A stretch of DNA of 17,925 nt from Verrucomicrobiota bacterium (GTDB taxonomy: Bacteria; Verrucomicrobiota; Verrucomicrobiia; Methylacidiphilales; Verrucolacustridaceae). The stretch's first letter is position 1; each line of letters begins with the position of its first letter. The notes below the pieces were generated by a model that saw only the letters and a program-made list of their open reading frames with translations, was not told the origin of the DNA and ran no database searches. A program made the translations under genes and the position numbers. Where the stretch lies: positions 1 through 17,925 of the forward strand of contig VHDM01000021.1 in assembly GCA_016876055.1 (NCBI GenBank). Direction: 5' to 3'. Below are positions 1 to 8,396 of the stretch, in pieces.

Positions 1-1
1 A

Positions 2-1216
2 GCCTTGGCGGACAAAAAGGGCCTGCAAGAAAAGCTTTCCACAGGTGCCCCGGCCGACGCGAATGTGGCCGCCCTGCAACAGGAGAACGCCGACCTGCGC
101 ACCAAGTTGACGAGTGCGGAGGACAATTTAAAGAAGGCCGCTGGCGGCGAGCTCGGCGGAGAAGTCCTCGCTCTCCGCAGCCAAGTGGATGCCCTTGAGA
201 AAAAATTGGCGGAAGCCAACACCAAATCAGCCGAACTGGCCCGTGCAAACAGCGACTACCAAAAGCAAATCGCCGACCTAACCGGCCAGCTCCAACTGGC
301 GGGCACGGCCGGGAAATCTGACTCCACCTTGGCCAAAGAAAACGCCATGCTCCGTTCAATCCTAGACCGCCAGCTCAAGGAGCAGGCGCGCCGTGAGGCC
401 GCCCGGCGACTGGTGCTGGATGAGTTCAAAAATCTGGCTGTCTCCACCGAGGCCCTGAAAACACAAATGGAAGTGTTGAGTTCCCCTTTGGTCGCCCTGA
501 ATGCCGAGGAGGAAAATATGCTCAAGGTGTCCGCCCCTTCCTTAATGGCACCCGAGCCCGAGACCCCCGCCGCAACCGGAGCGGCCGGGACTACGGCCAC
601 GCTCAGCAGCAGCGCTGAAAAACCTTCGGGTCCACAATCTTTTGCGGAGAAACCGCGCATTCCCGACGAGTTCAAGGAGACCGCCGCGAAAGCCACCGCC
701 CTATACAACGAAAAAAAATTCGATGAAGCCGCCGCCGCCTACCAAGAAATTCTCAATCAATACCCGCAATCCATCTACGCTCTTTCCAACCTCGGCGTGG
801 TCCGGTTTCAGCAGCAGAAATACCCGGAAGCGGAAAAGGCGCTACGGGAGGCTATCCGGGTGGCTCCCAACGACGGCTTTTCCCACTCCGTGCTGGGTAT
901 CGTGCTCGTGCAGTCGGAGAAATATGACGATGCCATCCAGGTCCTCAGCCGGGCCGTGGCCCTCGACCCCAACGACGCCAAAACACGCAACTATCTGGGC
1001 ATTTCTTCGTCCCGCAAGGGCCTGCAAGAGGCCGCCGAGCAGGAGTGTCGCAAGGCCATCGAATTGGATGACAGCTACGGAGACGCCCACTTCAATCTGG
1101 CCGTGATTTACGCGACGCAAACTCCTCCGGCCAAAGAGCTGGCCAAGCGTCACTACAATCGGGCGCTGGAGCTCGGCGTGCCGAAGGACGAGGAGTTGGA
1201 AAAACTGATCAACTAA
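2..1216 (+). CDS. Coiled-coil and TPR-repeat protein, 5' end missing
   Basis: The reading frame is already open at the window edge, so the gene is partial. The TTG at position 5 gives 403 residues but is probably not the true start. The first half is a long, charged helical region with heptad-like spacing (about residues 5-175), followed by an Ala/Pro/Thr/Ser-rich linker (about 178-212). The last part (about 220-400) holds roughly four tetratricopeptide repeats, with typical pieces such as ALYNEKKFDEAAAAYQEIL, LGVVRFQQQKYPEAEKAL and LGIVLVQSEKYDDAIQVL. TPR domains are protein-protein interaction scaffolds; no enzymatic motif is visible. It could be a periplasmic or envelope scaffold, but the N-terminus that would show a signal peptide or membrane anchor is outside the window. 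It converges on the histidine kinase gene with a 19-bp gap. Domain assignment is firm; function is unknown. Confidence 0.85.
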   Translation, partial: ALADKKGLQEKLSTGAPADANVAALQQENADLRTKLTSAEDNLKKAAGGELGGEVLALRSQVDALEKKLAEANTKSAELARANSDYQKQIADLTGQLQLAGTAGKSDSTLAKENAMLRSILDRQLKEQARREAARRLVLDEFKNLAVSTEALKTQMEVLSSPLVALNAEEENMLKVSAPSLMAPEPETPAATGAAGTTATLSSSAEKPSGPQSFAEKPRIPDEFKETAAKATALYNEKKFDEAAAAYQEILNQYPQSIYALSNLGVVRFQQQKYPEAEKALREAIRVAPNDGFSHSVLGIVLVQSEKYDDAIQVLSRAVALDPNDAKTRNYLGISSSRKGLQEAAEQECRKAIELDDSYGDAHFNLAVIYATQTPPAKELAKRHYNRALELGVPKDEELEKLIN

Positions 1217-1235
1217 ATCGGAATCTGGCAAATCC

Positions 1236-2909
1236 TCACAACGGGACGGCCGCCGCCGATCCGCTTTTCGGCAGGTGAATTTCCACCCTCGTCCCCTTCC
1301 TTGGCTTCGATCGCACCTGCACCTTGCCCCCGTGGACCTCCACGGTCCGCCGCACCAACGCCAAACCCAGCCCCGTGCCGCCCGGACGATGGGTGAGGAA
1401 CGGCTCAAACATCTGCACGGCCACTTCCTTTTCCATTCCCGAGCCCTGGTCCTCCACCGCCAAAATGACGTTCGCCCCGGCCACCCGAGCCTCCATCCGC
1501 AACTCCCCCCCGCCCTTCATCGCCTCCACCCCATTGAGCACCAGATTGAGAAACGCTTGCTCCAACAAGGAGCGGTCGCCGTGAACCCGTGCAGTCGAAG
1601 CCGGGGGCAACTTGAGGACCGCCCGGATGCGTGCCGAAGCCAGCTTCGTCCGAGTCAGCAGGGCCACTTCTGCCACCACCTCAGCCGCATCCACCTCCTG
1701 CATGTTTGGATCGGCCGAGCGGGCCAGGTTGAGAATTCGGTCGAGGATGGTGTTCATCTGACCCAACTTTGCCTCGATTAACTGCAGGTCGCGGGTTTGC
1801 GGCCCAGCAACCGTCAATCCCCGGATCGCCGTGTGCCAAAGCATCCGCACCACCGCCAGTGGATTCCTCACCTCATGGGCCACTTCGGCCGCCAACATTC
1901 CCAGGGAGGAGAGCCGTTCCCGCTTTCGCAACTCCTCCTCCGTCTGGTCCAGTCGCGATGCCAGACGCGCCCGACCCAAGGCTGCGGCCGCCAAGCCCGC
2001 CAGCCCCGTCAGCAGCCGGATCTCCGCATCGGGGAATCTGCGCGGCAGCCGCGTGGCTACCACCAGCACGCCCAGTCCCTCATGCGGGTCCACCAAAGGC
2101 ACCGCCGCCAGCGAGGCCACTCCTTCCCGTAAAATCCGGTCGGTGTGCAGATCGAGCGCGCTCTCCTCCACCCGGGCCAGCGTGAACGGCCGCCGCCTTC
2201 CCACCACGTAACCAAGCGCCGACTCCCGTACCGGGATCGGTTCCTGCTGGCGATATTTCAATGAAGCCCCCAGACACACCTCCAAGCGAAGCTCCTGTTT
2301 CTGCGGATCCAGAAGAAAAATCGACGCCACTTTGGCACCGCACAGCCGGAGGGATTCGCGGGCCACCCGCTGCAGGATGGCGGGCACGGTCTCCTCAGCG
2401 CCCACCGCTGCCCCCACCTCCGCGAGCGCGGCCGACCTCTGCCCCTCCTCTCGGGTCCCGGCAACTTGCCATGCCAGCCCCATCCAGCCACCGGCCTCCC
2501 GTGCCATGGTTGCCAATTCCTTTTCCTGACCCTCCCGGAAAAAATTTTTTCTCCTCGTTCCCACCGCCAGGACCCCAATCAGCTTGTCCCCATCGATAAG
2601 CGGGGCGGCCATTTCGCTGCCGCCGGAACCAAGTGCATTCCTGCTTTTTTTTACATCGGCACGCGCCGCCAACCCACGGATGGCCACCCATCCCACCAAT
2701 CCCTGGCCCAACCCCCACCGCCGTTGGCGCTTGGCGGCCGTCAGACCCTCGGCCGCCTCTACCTCCAAATCCCCCAGGTTGGGGTTCAGGAGAAAAAGCG
2801 CCACTCGCTCCACCCGAAAACGCCTCCGCAGGGCGGCCACCACCCGCCGAGCCAGTCGCTTGGCATCGGGCAGATCGTCTGGAAAAATTTCGAGGTGCTC
2901 GCCGCTCAC
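1236..2909 (-). CDS. Soluble sensor histidine kinase with two GAF domains
   Basis: This is a predicted cytoplasmic two-component sensor kinase of 557 residues. Residues about 15-140 and 165-310 look like two GAF domains (small-ligand or redox sensing). A short helix leads to a HisKA domain with the H-box EVAHEVRNPLAVV (phospho-acceptor His about 345). The HATPase domain follows, with N-box (LNLVLNGVEAM), G1 (VEDQGSGM), F-box (FEPFLTHRPGGTGLGL) and G2. No membrane segment or signal peptide is seen. I chose the GTG at 2909 because it overlaps the glnD stop as GTGA and is preceded by a strong AAGGAGG about 10 nt upstream. The frame is open further upstream to 2954, but that would overlap glnD by 49 nt. 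No response regulator is in the window, so the partner is unknown. The kinase call is firm; a link to nitrogen status is inferred from the glnD coupling only. Confidence 0.93.
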   Translation of the reverse strand: MSGEHLEIFPDDLPDAKRLARRVVAALRRRFRVERVALFLLNPNLGDLEVEAAEGLTAAKRQRRWGLGQGLVGWVAIRGLAARADVKKSRNALGSGGSEMAAPLIDGDKLIGVLAVGTRRKNFFREGQEKELATMAREAGGWMGLAWQVAGTREEGQRSAALAEVGAAVGAEETVPAILQRVARESLRLCGAKVASIFLLDPQKQELRLEVCLGASLKYRQQEPIPVRESALGYVVGRRRPFTLARVEESALDLHTDRILREGVASLAAVPLVDPHEGLGVLVVATRLPRRFPDAEIRLLTGLAGLAAAALGRARLASRLDQTEEELRKRERLSSLGMLAAEVAHEVRNPLAVVRMLWHTAIRGLTVAGPQTRDLQLIEAKLGQMNTILDRILNLARSADPNMQEVDAAEVVAEVALLTRTKLASARIRAVLKLPPASTARVHGDRSLLEQAFLNLVLNGVEAMKGGGELRMEARVAGANVILAVEDQGSGMEKEVAVQMFEPFLTHRPGGTGLGLALVRRTVEVHGGKVQVRSKPRKGTRVEIHLPKSGSAAAVPL

Positions 2910-2925
2910 CGGCCGACCACCTCCT
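2906..2925 (-). promoter_or_regulatory. GTGA stop/start overlap with Shine-Dalgarno (glnD to histidine kinase)
   Basis: The last codon pair of glnD reads CGG TGA, and the G before TGA makes GTG, the start of the kinase, giving a 4-nt overlap. AAGGAGG lies in the last codons of glnD at 2925-2919, about 10 nt before the GTG. This arrangement is typical of translational coupling and decides the kinase start. Confidence 0.75.
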
Positions 2926-5659
2926 TGAGCCGATGGAGCAGCCGCTCCTGCCACTCCGGATCCGTCACCGGCCGGTCCTCCCGGTCCAGCAGGCTAAAAG
3001 TATCCAGCGCCGCCCCCTTTTCCGTGGTAATGCGCGCCACACCGATCTGCATCCCCTCATCCGCGATCGCCCCAGTCAGCGCATGCAGGAGACCCACCCG
3101 GTCCGGCGCCTGTACGTGCAGGAGCGTTCGCCCGGGCTCGCTCTCCATGTCGATGCGTAAGCTGGCGGGAAACTCCGCCTCACCGATCGCTTTCTGCCAC
3201 AGGGTCGGGCCTTGCCCCGCCAGCCGCTCGCTCAAGGTATCCTCGGTGGTACGCAAGGATTCCGCCAAGGCCTGCTCAAACGTCCCCCGATCCACCCGGT
3301 GACTGACCGGTTCCAGCCGGTCGCTGCAGACAAGAAAGGTGTCGATGACCACATCATCGGCACGAGTGAAAACGTCCGCGCTCAGGATATTACACCCGGC
3401 CACCGCGAAGCTTCCCGCGATTTTGCTAAACAAGCGGGTCCGGTCCCACGTCACCACGATCACCTCCGTGTGGCCCTCCTCGGGAAAGTCCCGCCACTCG
3501 ACTAACGGAATCAGGGCATCGGACCCCGCCACCCGATCGGCGAAAAAGCGGTGCACCGCCCGGAGATGGCGGGCGATCAGCGCGGCCGGGCACTGGCGCA
3601 GATATGAAGGACCCATCCCCGCAAGATGCTGCGCCACATCTTCCCTGGAAACTTCTCCGGCCAAGTCCGCTTCCACCTGCTGGACGCGCCCCTTCTGCTT
3701 CTCCTCCTCCGCCCGCAAGAATTCCTCTTCTCCTGCCAGCATCCGTTTGGTGCGCCCGTACAGATCCCACACCAGCAACTCGCGCCAGCCGGACCAGTTG
3801 TTCCGCCCTGCCACGGCCCGGACGTCCGCTGCGGAGATCAGCATCAACAGATCCAACCGTTCCTCATCCTGCACGATCCGGGCGAAAGCCCGGATCGTTT
3901 CCGGTTCATCCAGGTTCTTGCGGGCGAAAGCCCCGAGGGTCATGTGGTGATCCACCAGGAAGGTCATCAGGGCCAGTTCCCGCCCGCGGAACTGGAAGCG
4001 CCGGGCCACTTGGGCGGCGTGGACCGCCCCGATCTCCTCGTGGTTCCGGGCCAGTTCCGCTTTGCCGGTGTCGTGAAGCAGCACCGCCAAGGCCAAAATT
4101 TCCGGCACTTCCACGCGGGAGTAGAGATCGCCGTATTTCCGCAGGTCGGGCTCCTTGGATCCGAGCATTGCATCAAGCTGCTCCAGGCAGACCAAGGTGT
4201 GCTCGTCGGCGGTATAACGGTGGAAGAATTCATGTTGCACGAGGCAGGTAAGGGGCGCGAATTCCGGAAGAATTCTCCCCAGAACCCCCCCCTCATGCAT
4301 CCAACGGAGAATCCTCCCCACCTTTCCTTTCTGGCGCAGAATATGCAGAAAGGTTTCCCGCACCTCCGGGCATCGGGCCCAGTCTTCCGTGAGGAGGGAA
4401 AAGTTCGCCCGGATCAACGCGGCCAGTTCCGCCCCCGGCACCGAGCCCTGGTCCTGCAGAATGCGAAACACCCGGATCAACCGGATCGGATCCTCGCGAA
4501 ACACCGCAGGAGACTCCGCCCCCAGCTCCGCCCCCTGCAGTACAAACCCATCCACCGCCCGGCGTGCCCCGGTCCATCCGGAAAAAAAGGACCACAGACC
4601 CCGCGGCCGTCCCGTTTTTTGCTGGCAGATCCGCGTCGCCGCCGCGTTGCAGACCAGATGAACGGCCCGTAAGTGCCCGTAGGTCTCACGCATCAGCGCC
4701 TCACTTTTGCGCAGGATGTTGGGCTGGGGATATCCCATCCCCTCGGCCAACTCCCCTTGGAGCCGGAGAGTGAGCACATCTCCCGGGCCACATTGGAGAT
4801 GGTGCAACTGTTCCCGCAGGCTCATCAAAAATGCAAAGGCCGCCTCCGCCTGCGCCGCCTCCGCCGACCCCAGCCAACCTCGGTGGACCAATTCCGCGGG
4901 GCTGATTCCTTCACCGGCGACCCGCCCCACCCAGCGCAGATTGTGAAAATCGCGCAGTCCTCCCACGCCGGTTTTCAGGTTGGGCTCCTGGACAAAAACC
5001 GTGCCACCTTCCTTGCGGTGCCGGCTGGCCTGATTTTCCAGACGCCACGCCAAGTAGCCGTCCACTCCCTTGGCCAGACTGCGACGCTGAAACTCCTCCA
5101 GAAACTTTTGCCATAGCAGGACGGAACCGCCCAGCCGCCGGGCGTCGAGCAGGGCGGTTTTGATCAACGGCTCCGCTTCCGCCCGGTCAATCGTTTCGGC
5201 CACCGTCCGGCAGGCATGCCCCACCTTCAGGCCCAAATCCCAAAGCACGTAGAGAATTTGTTTCACCACCTCTTCGGCCGTGCGGTCGGTGGCTCCCTCC
5301 CGGATGAAGACGAGATCGATGTCGCTGGCCGGGCTCATCTCCCCACGGCCAAATCCGCCGACCGCCCCCAACACCAGCCCGTCGCCTGCCTCCTCCCCGT
5401 GGGCGTTTTCCCACAACCTTTCCAGCGCCACGGTGATCAGTTGAGCTCGCCGGTGGGCTAACTCCAGACCCGGGGCTCCAGCCCGGGCCAGCTCCCCCAG
5501 TCTTTGCTCCTCACGACGGAGAAATTCCCGATACATATCCAGCCGGGCCGAGGGCGAGGCATCCCCGCCCAAAGATTCCTCCGCCCGCGCCAGGACGGCC
5601 CGCAGGCCGCCACTGGGCTCCAGGTCCGATTCCGCACCCGGGGTGGCGGGACCGCTCAT
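2906..5659 (-). CDS. glnD: Bifunctional PII uridylyltransferase / uridylyl-removing enzyme GlnD
   Basis: GlnD reads cellular glutamine and adds or removes UMP on PII proteins (GlnB/GlnK), which in turn control glutamine synthetase and nitrogen gene expression. At 917 residues it is close to the usual 850-950. The order is canonical. The nucleotidyltransferase domain has GGFGRGEMSPASDIDL at 101-116 with metal-binding D113 and D115. The conserved NLKTGVGGLRDFHN block is at 227-240. An HD domain (VLLHDTGK, H529 D530, with H540 downstream) carries the uridylyl-removing activity. Two C-terminal ACT domains lie at about 730-805 and 845-915 and would sense glutamine. The ATG lies 3 nt after the rng stop, with GGAG overlapping that stop, so it is tightly coupled. 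Neither PII nor glnA is in the window. The loop after HD (TGKAELARNHEEIGA) differs from the enterobacterial one, but the metal ligands are kept. Confidence 0.96.
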   Translation of the reverse strand: MSGPATPGAESDLEPSGGLRAVLARAEESLGGDASPSARLDMYREFLRREEQRLGELARAGAPGLELAHRRAQLITVALERLWENAHGEEAGDGLVLGAVGGFGRGEMSPASDIDLVFIREGATDRTAEEVVKQILYVLWDLGLKVGHACRTVAETIDRAEAEPLIKTALLDARRLGGSVLLWQKFLEEFQRRSLAKGVDGYLAWRLENQASRHRKEGGTVFVQEPNLKTGVGGLRDFHNLRWVGRVAGEGISPAELVHRGWLGSAEAAQAEAAFAFLMSLREQLHHLQCGPGDVLTLRLQGELAEGMGYPQPNILRKSEALMRETYGHLRAVHLVCNAAATRICQQKTGRPRGLWSFFSGWTGARRAVDGFVLQGAELGAESPAVFREDPIRLIRVFRILQDQGSVPGAELAALIRANFSLLTEDWARCPEVRETFLHILRQKGKVGRILRWMHEGGVLGRILPEFAPLTCLVQHEFFHRYTADEHTLVCLEQLDAMLGSKEPDLRKYGDLYSRVEVPEILALAVLLHDTGKAELARNHEEIGAVHAAQVARRFQFRGRELALMTFLVDHHMTLGAFARKNLDEPETIRAFARIVQDEERLDLLMLISAADVRAVAGRNNWSGWRELLVWDLYGRTKRMLAGEEEFLRAEEEKQKGRVQQVEADLAGEVSREDVAQHLAGMGPSYLRQCPAALIARHLRAVHRFFADRVAGSDALIPLVEWRDFPEEGHTEVIVVTWDRTRLFSKIAGSFAVAGCNILSADVFTRADDVVIDTFLVCSDRLEPVSHRVDRGTFEQALAESLRTTEDTLSERLAGQGPTLWQKAIGEAEFPASLRIDMESEPGRTLLHVQAPDRVGLLHALTGAIADEGMQIGVARITTEKGAALDTFSLLDREDRPVTDPEWQERLLHRLKEVVGR

Positions 5660-5662
5660 CTT

Positions 5663-7234
5663 TTACTCCAGCGGCTGGTCGGTCGCTGCATTCAGGATTT
5701 TGAAGTCCTCAATGTTGGCACCCGGATCGGCCTTGAAGCTGAATTGGCCCGCGCAACGGCGCTGCAGTTCCACCAGCAGTTCATCGTCCTCCGTCCGCAA
5801 ACGGTGGAGGACCCCCGGGTGCACCACCACCTTGATCTCATGCACCTCCGGATGTTTGCGCAGGATTCGGCTGATCTCTCGCTGAATCTCCACACTCATG
5901 GTCTCGTAGGATTTTACCATGCCCTTGCCACGGCAGGCCGGGCACTCCATGTACACGGCCCGCCGGATGCTTTCCTGGACGCGTTGCCGGGTCATCTCGA
6001 GCAGGCCCAAGGGCGAGATCGGCAAGGTGTGGGTGCGGGCCCGATCGCGGCGCAGACACTCCTTGAACTTTTCATACACCGCGTTCTGGTCCTTGCGGGC
6101 ACGCATGTCGATGAAGTCGATCACGATCAGCCCCCCCAGATTGCGCAGCCGGAGCTGCCGGGCGATTTCCTCCGCCGCCTCCAGATTGGTTTTCCGGATG
6201 GTATCGTCGTGGTCTTTCCCCCCACGGGTCTTGCCGGTGTTCACATCGATTGAGACGAGCGCCTCCGTTTCATCGATGACCAGGGAAGCTCCGGACTTCA
6301 GCCAGACTTGGCGCCGCAGGGCACTTTCGATCTGGCGGTTCACCCCGTAGGCCTCAAACATCGGTTCGGCCGCCAAATGCCGTTTTACTTTTTTCAGGGA
6401 ACGCTTGGAAATCAGCCCCACCAGGTGGCGGACCCGGTGCTCCGCTTCCTCGTGATCCACGACCACCTCATCCACTTCTTCCGTCAAAAAGTCGCGGACG
6501 GAACGCTCCACCAAATCGGGTTCTTCCAGCAAAACTGCCGGGGCGTGTTTGGTCTTCATCCCCTCCTCCACCTGGCGCCACTGCTCCAGCAAAAGGGCCA
6601 GGTCGCGGACAAAGTAACGGGCCTGCATTCCTTCGCCATTGGTGCGCAAAATCACGCCCATCCCGTCGGGGAGATTTAGTTCCTGCAGGATTTTTCGGAG
6701 ACGGGCACGTTCCGCGGGATCCTCGATCTTCCGCGAAACCCCGCTCAATTCCCCAAAGGGCATCAGCACCAGATAACGTCCGGGCAGGCTGAGATTGGTG
6801 GTCACGCGGGCCCCCTTGGTGCCGATGGGGCCTTTGTTCACCTGCACGATTACCTCGGCTCCGGCGGGATACAGCCTGGGAATATCGTTGCTGGTGATGC
6901 GGGGCTTGCGCCCCCGCCCGCCCCGCCGCTCAACCGCTTCGATCTGCTCATCCATGGCCGCCGGGACAGCATCCCAAAAATGGAGAAAGGCGTTTTTCTC
7001 CTGACCAATGTCCACGAAGAGGGCCTTGAGGGATCCCTCCACATTGTGCACGCGGCCTTTGTAGATGTTGCCGGAGATGCTGCGATCCCCCTCCCGCTCG
7101 ATGGAGAACTCCTCCACCGTGCCCGCTTCCAGCAAGGCCACCCGTTTCTCCAGGGGCTCCACAGAAATGAGCAGGCTGCGCCTTTCTTCCCGGGCCTTGC
7201 CGCGGAAAATTCTTTTAATGGTTTCCAGAATCAT
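5663..7234 (-). CDS. rng: Ribonuclease E/G family endoribonuclease (RNase G type)
   Basis: This is an endoribonuclease of the Rne/Rng family, which cleaves single-stranded A/U-rich RNA in rRNA and tRNA maturation and mRNA turnover. At 523 residues it matches RNase G and lacks the long C-terminal degradosome scaffold of RNase E. An S1-like RNA-binding region lies at about 38-135 (NIYKGRVHNVEGSLKALFVDIG), interrupted by a short basic insertion (RRGGRGRKPR, 103-112). The DNase-I-like catalytic part carries D330 (VSIDVNTGKTRG) and D373 (VIDFIDM), 43 residues apart as in E. coli RNase E D303/D346. The zinc-link motif CPACRGKG is at 431-438. AAGGAA lies a few bases upstream of the ATG. It follows rodA after 28 nt and precedes glnD by 3 nt. 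Linkage of rng (cafA) to mre genes is also known in E. coli. Confidence 0.96.
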   Translation of the reverse strand: MILETIKRIFRGKAREERRSLLISVEPLEKRVALLEAGTVEEFSIEREGDRSISGNIYKGRVHNVEGSLKALFVDIGQEKNAFLHFWDAVPAAMDEQIEAVERRGGRGRKPRITSNDIPRLYPAGAEVIVQVNKGPIGTKGARVTTNLSLPGRYLVLMPFGELSGVSRKIEDPAERARLRKILQELNLPDGMGVILRTNGEGMQARYFVRDLALLLEQWRQVEEGMKTKHAPAVLLEEPDLVERSVRDFLTEEVDEVVVDHEEAEHRVRHLVGLISKRSLKKVKRHLAAEPMFEAYGVNRQIESALRRQVWLKSGASLVIDETEALVSIDVNTGKTRGGKDHDDTIRKTNLEAAEEIARQLRLRNLGGLIVIDFIDMRARKDQNAVYEKFKECLRRDRARTHTLPISPLGLLEMTRQRVQESIRRAVYMECPACRGKGMVKSYETMSVEIQREISRILRKHPEVHEIKVVVHPGVLHRLRTEDDELLVELQRRCAGQFSFKADPGANIEDFKILNAATDQPLE

Positions 7235-7262
7235 GTCGTTTTTCCTTTCCGGCAGCCGCGGG

Positions 7263-8396
7263 TCAGCCCAACCGCCGCTGCCTCCAGATGCTTTGCATCA
7301 ACCCCATCGCAGCCATGCACACGGCCAGAAAGGTTCCTCCATAGCTGACAAAAGGCAGGGGAATGCCGGTGATAGGCACCACCTTGATCGTCATCCCCAC
7401 GTTGATGAAAAAATGCGTGAAAAGCATGCCGAGAACCCCGCCCGCCAGCAGCCGACCCTCAAAATCCGGTGCGCGTAGCCCAATCCAGGCAATGCAGATC
7501 AACAGAGCCGCCTGCCCCAGAATCAGTAGCGAACCTCCCACAAAACCCCATTCCTCGCCGAGCACAGCAAAAATAAAGTCGTTGTAGGCAATATTTTTGG
7601 GAAGAAATCCATAGAGGTTCTGGTCCCCACGCAGGAATCCTTTGCCGGTGAACCCACCGGAGCCGATCGCGATGATCGATTGCCGGATCGTCCATCCTGC
7701 CCCAAGCGGATCCAGATTCGGGTCAAAAAAAGTGCGGATTCGGTTGTTTTGATACGTTTTCAGGCCGGGCAATTCCTTTCCGAACTGACCGACCCAAAGA
7801 TAAATTGCCAGAAAGGCCGCCAAGCCCAACCCCACCGGAATCAGCAGGAAGCGGAGGCGGGTTCCGCCGGCAAAAAGCAGGCCGAAGCACATCGGCAGAA
7901 AAACGGCGGCCGAGCCAAGATCCGGTTGCCGAAGAATCAATAAAACCGGAAGCAACGCCAGACCGACGAGGGCCAGCACCGTCCGAAACTTTTCGATCCG
8001 CTCCCGCAAAGCCACCAACAAGGCGGTGGATCCCACCAGAAAGGCCAACTTCATCACCTCGGCGGGTTGGAATCCCACTGGCCCGAAACGAAGCCAGCTT
8101 TTGGCGCCATTCACCTCTCGCCCAAATGCCAACACCACCAACAACAAAAAAATTCCCCCGCCAAACCACCACCACCCCTGGGCCACCCAGCGGTGATAGT
8201 CGGAAAAGGCCAGGACGGAAAAACAAGCCAGGCCGAGACCGACCCAGGCGGCCTGTTGAATCGAGGCGTTCCTCAAATCCGCCAACTCGGTTCCTCGCGT
8301 GGCGCTATAGATAATCAAAATGCCTGCCGTGCAGAGGCCCAGCATCAGCAAAACGCTGGGCCAATGGAACCCGGACCAGAAACGCACCCGCGCCAT
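7263..8396 (-). CDS. rodA: Peptidoglycan glycosyltransferase RodA (SEDS family)
   Basis: RodA polymerises lipid II into glycan strands during lateral cell-wall growth, working with the PBP2 transpeptidase and the MreBCD scaffold in the inner membrane. The protein has 377 residues (E. coli RodA has 370) with about ten hydrophobic segments. Family signatures are visible: GFQPAEVMKLAF (108-119), RQPDLGSA (156-163), NIAYNDFIFAVLGEEWG (268-284, with the conserved acidic residue D273) and the C-terminal GIPLPFVSYGG (344-354). The position usually filled by HTDFIF reads YNDFIF here. The ATG shares one base with the PBP2 stop (TAATG), and a strong GGAGG sits 8 nt upstream inside the PBP2 gene, so translation is coupled. 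SEDS relatives FtsW and SpoVE are alternatives, but the neighbourhood points to RodA. Confidence 0.96.
   Translation of the reverse strand: MARVRFWSGFHWPSVLLMLGLCTAGILIIYSATRGTELADLRNASIQQAAWVGLGLACFSVLAFSDYHRWVAQGWWWFGGGIFLLLVVLAFGREVNGAKSWLRFGPVGFQPAEVMKLAFLVGSTALLVALRERIEKFRTVLALVGLALLPVLLILRQPDLGSAAVFLPMCFGLLFAGGTRLRFLLIPVGLGLAAFLAIYLWVGQFGKELPGLKTYQNNRIRTFFDPNLDPLGAGWTIRQSIIAIGSGGFTGKGFLRGDQNLYGFLPKNIAYNDFIFAVLGEEWGFVGGSLLILGQAALLICIAWIGLRAPDFEGRLLAGGVLGMLFTHFFINVGMTIKVVPITGIPLPFVSYGGTFLAVCMAAMGLMQSIWRQRRLG

Noticed and set aside
842..1408. 188-residue minus-strand open frame spanning the TPR gene end and the kinase gene
   Set aside because: It overlaps both genes, and the TPR repeats on the plus strand are clear; the frame looks like a shadow.
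2466..3302. 278-residue plus-strand open frame across the kinase-glnD junction
   Set aside because: It is antisense to two confident genes and has low-complexity composition without domain signals.
3626..4672. 348-residue plus-strand open frame opposite glnD
   Set aside because: It is antisense to well-conserved GlnD coding sequence, rich in His/Pro/Gln as expected from a GC-rich shadow frame, and has no recognisable domain.
5504..6253. 249-residue plus-strand open frame opposite rng
   Set aside because: It is antisense to the RNase G catalytic region and shows no independent coding signal.
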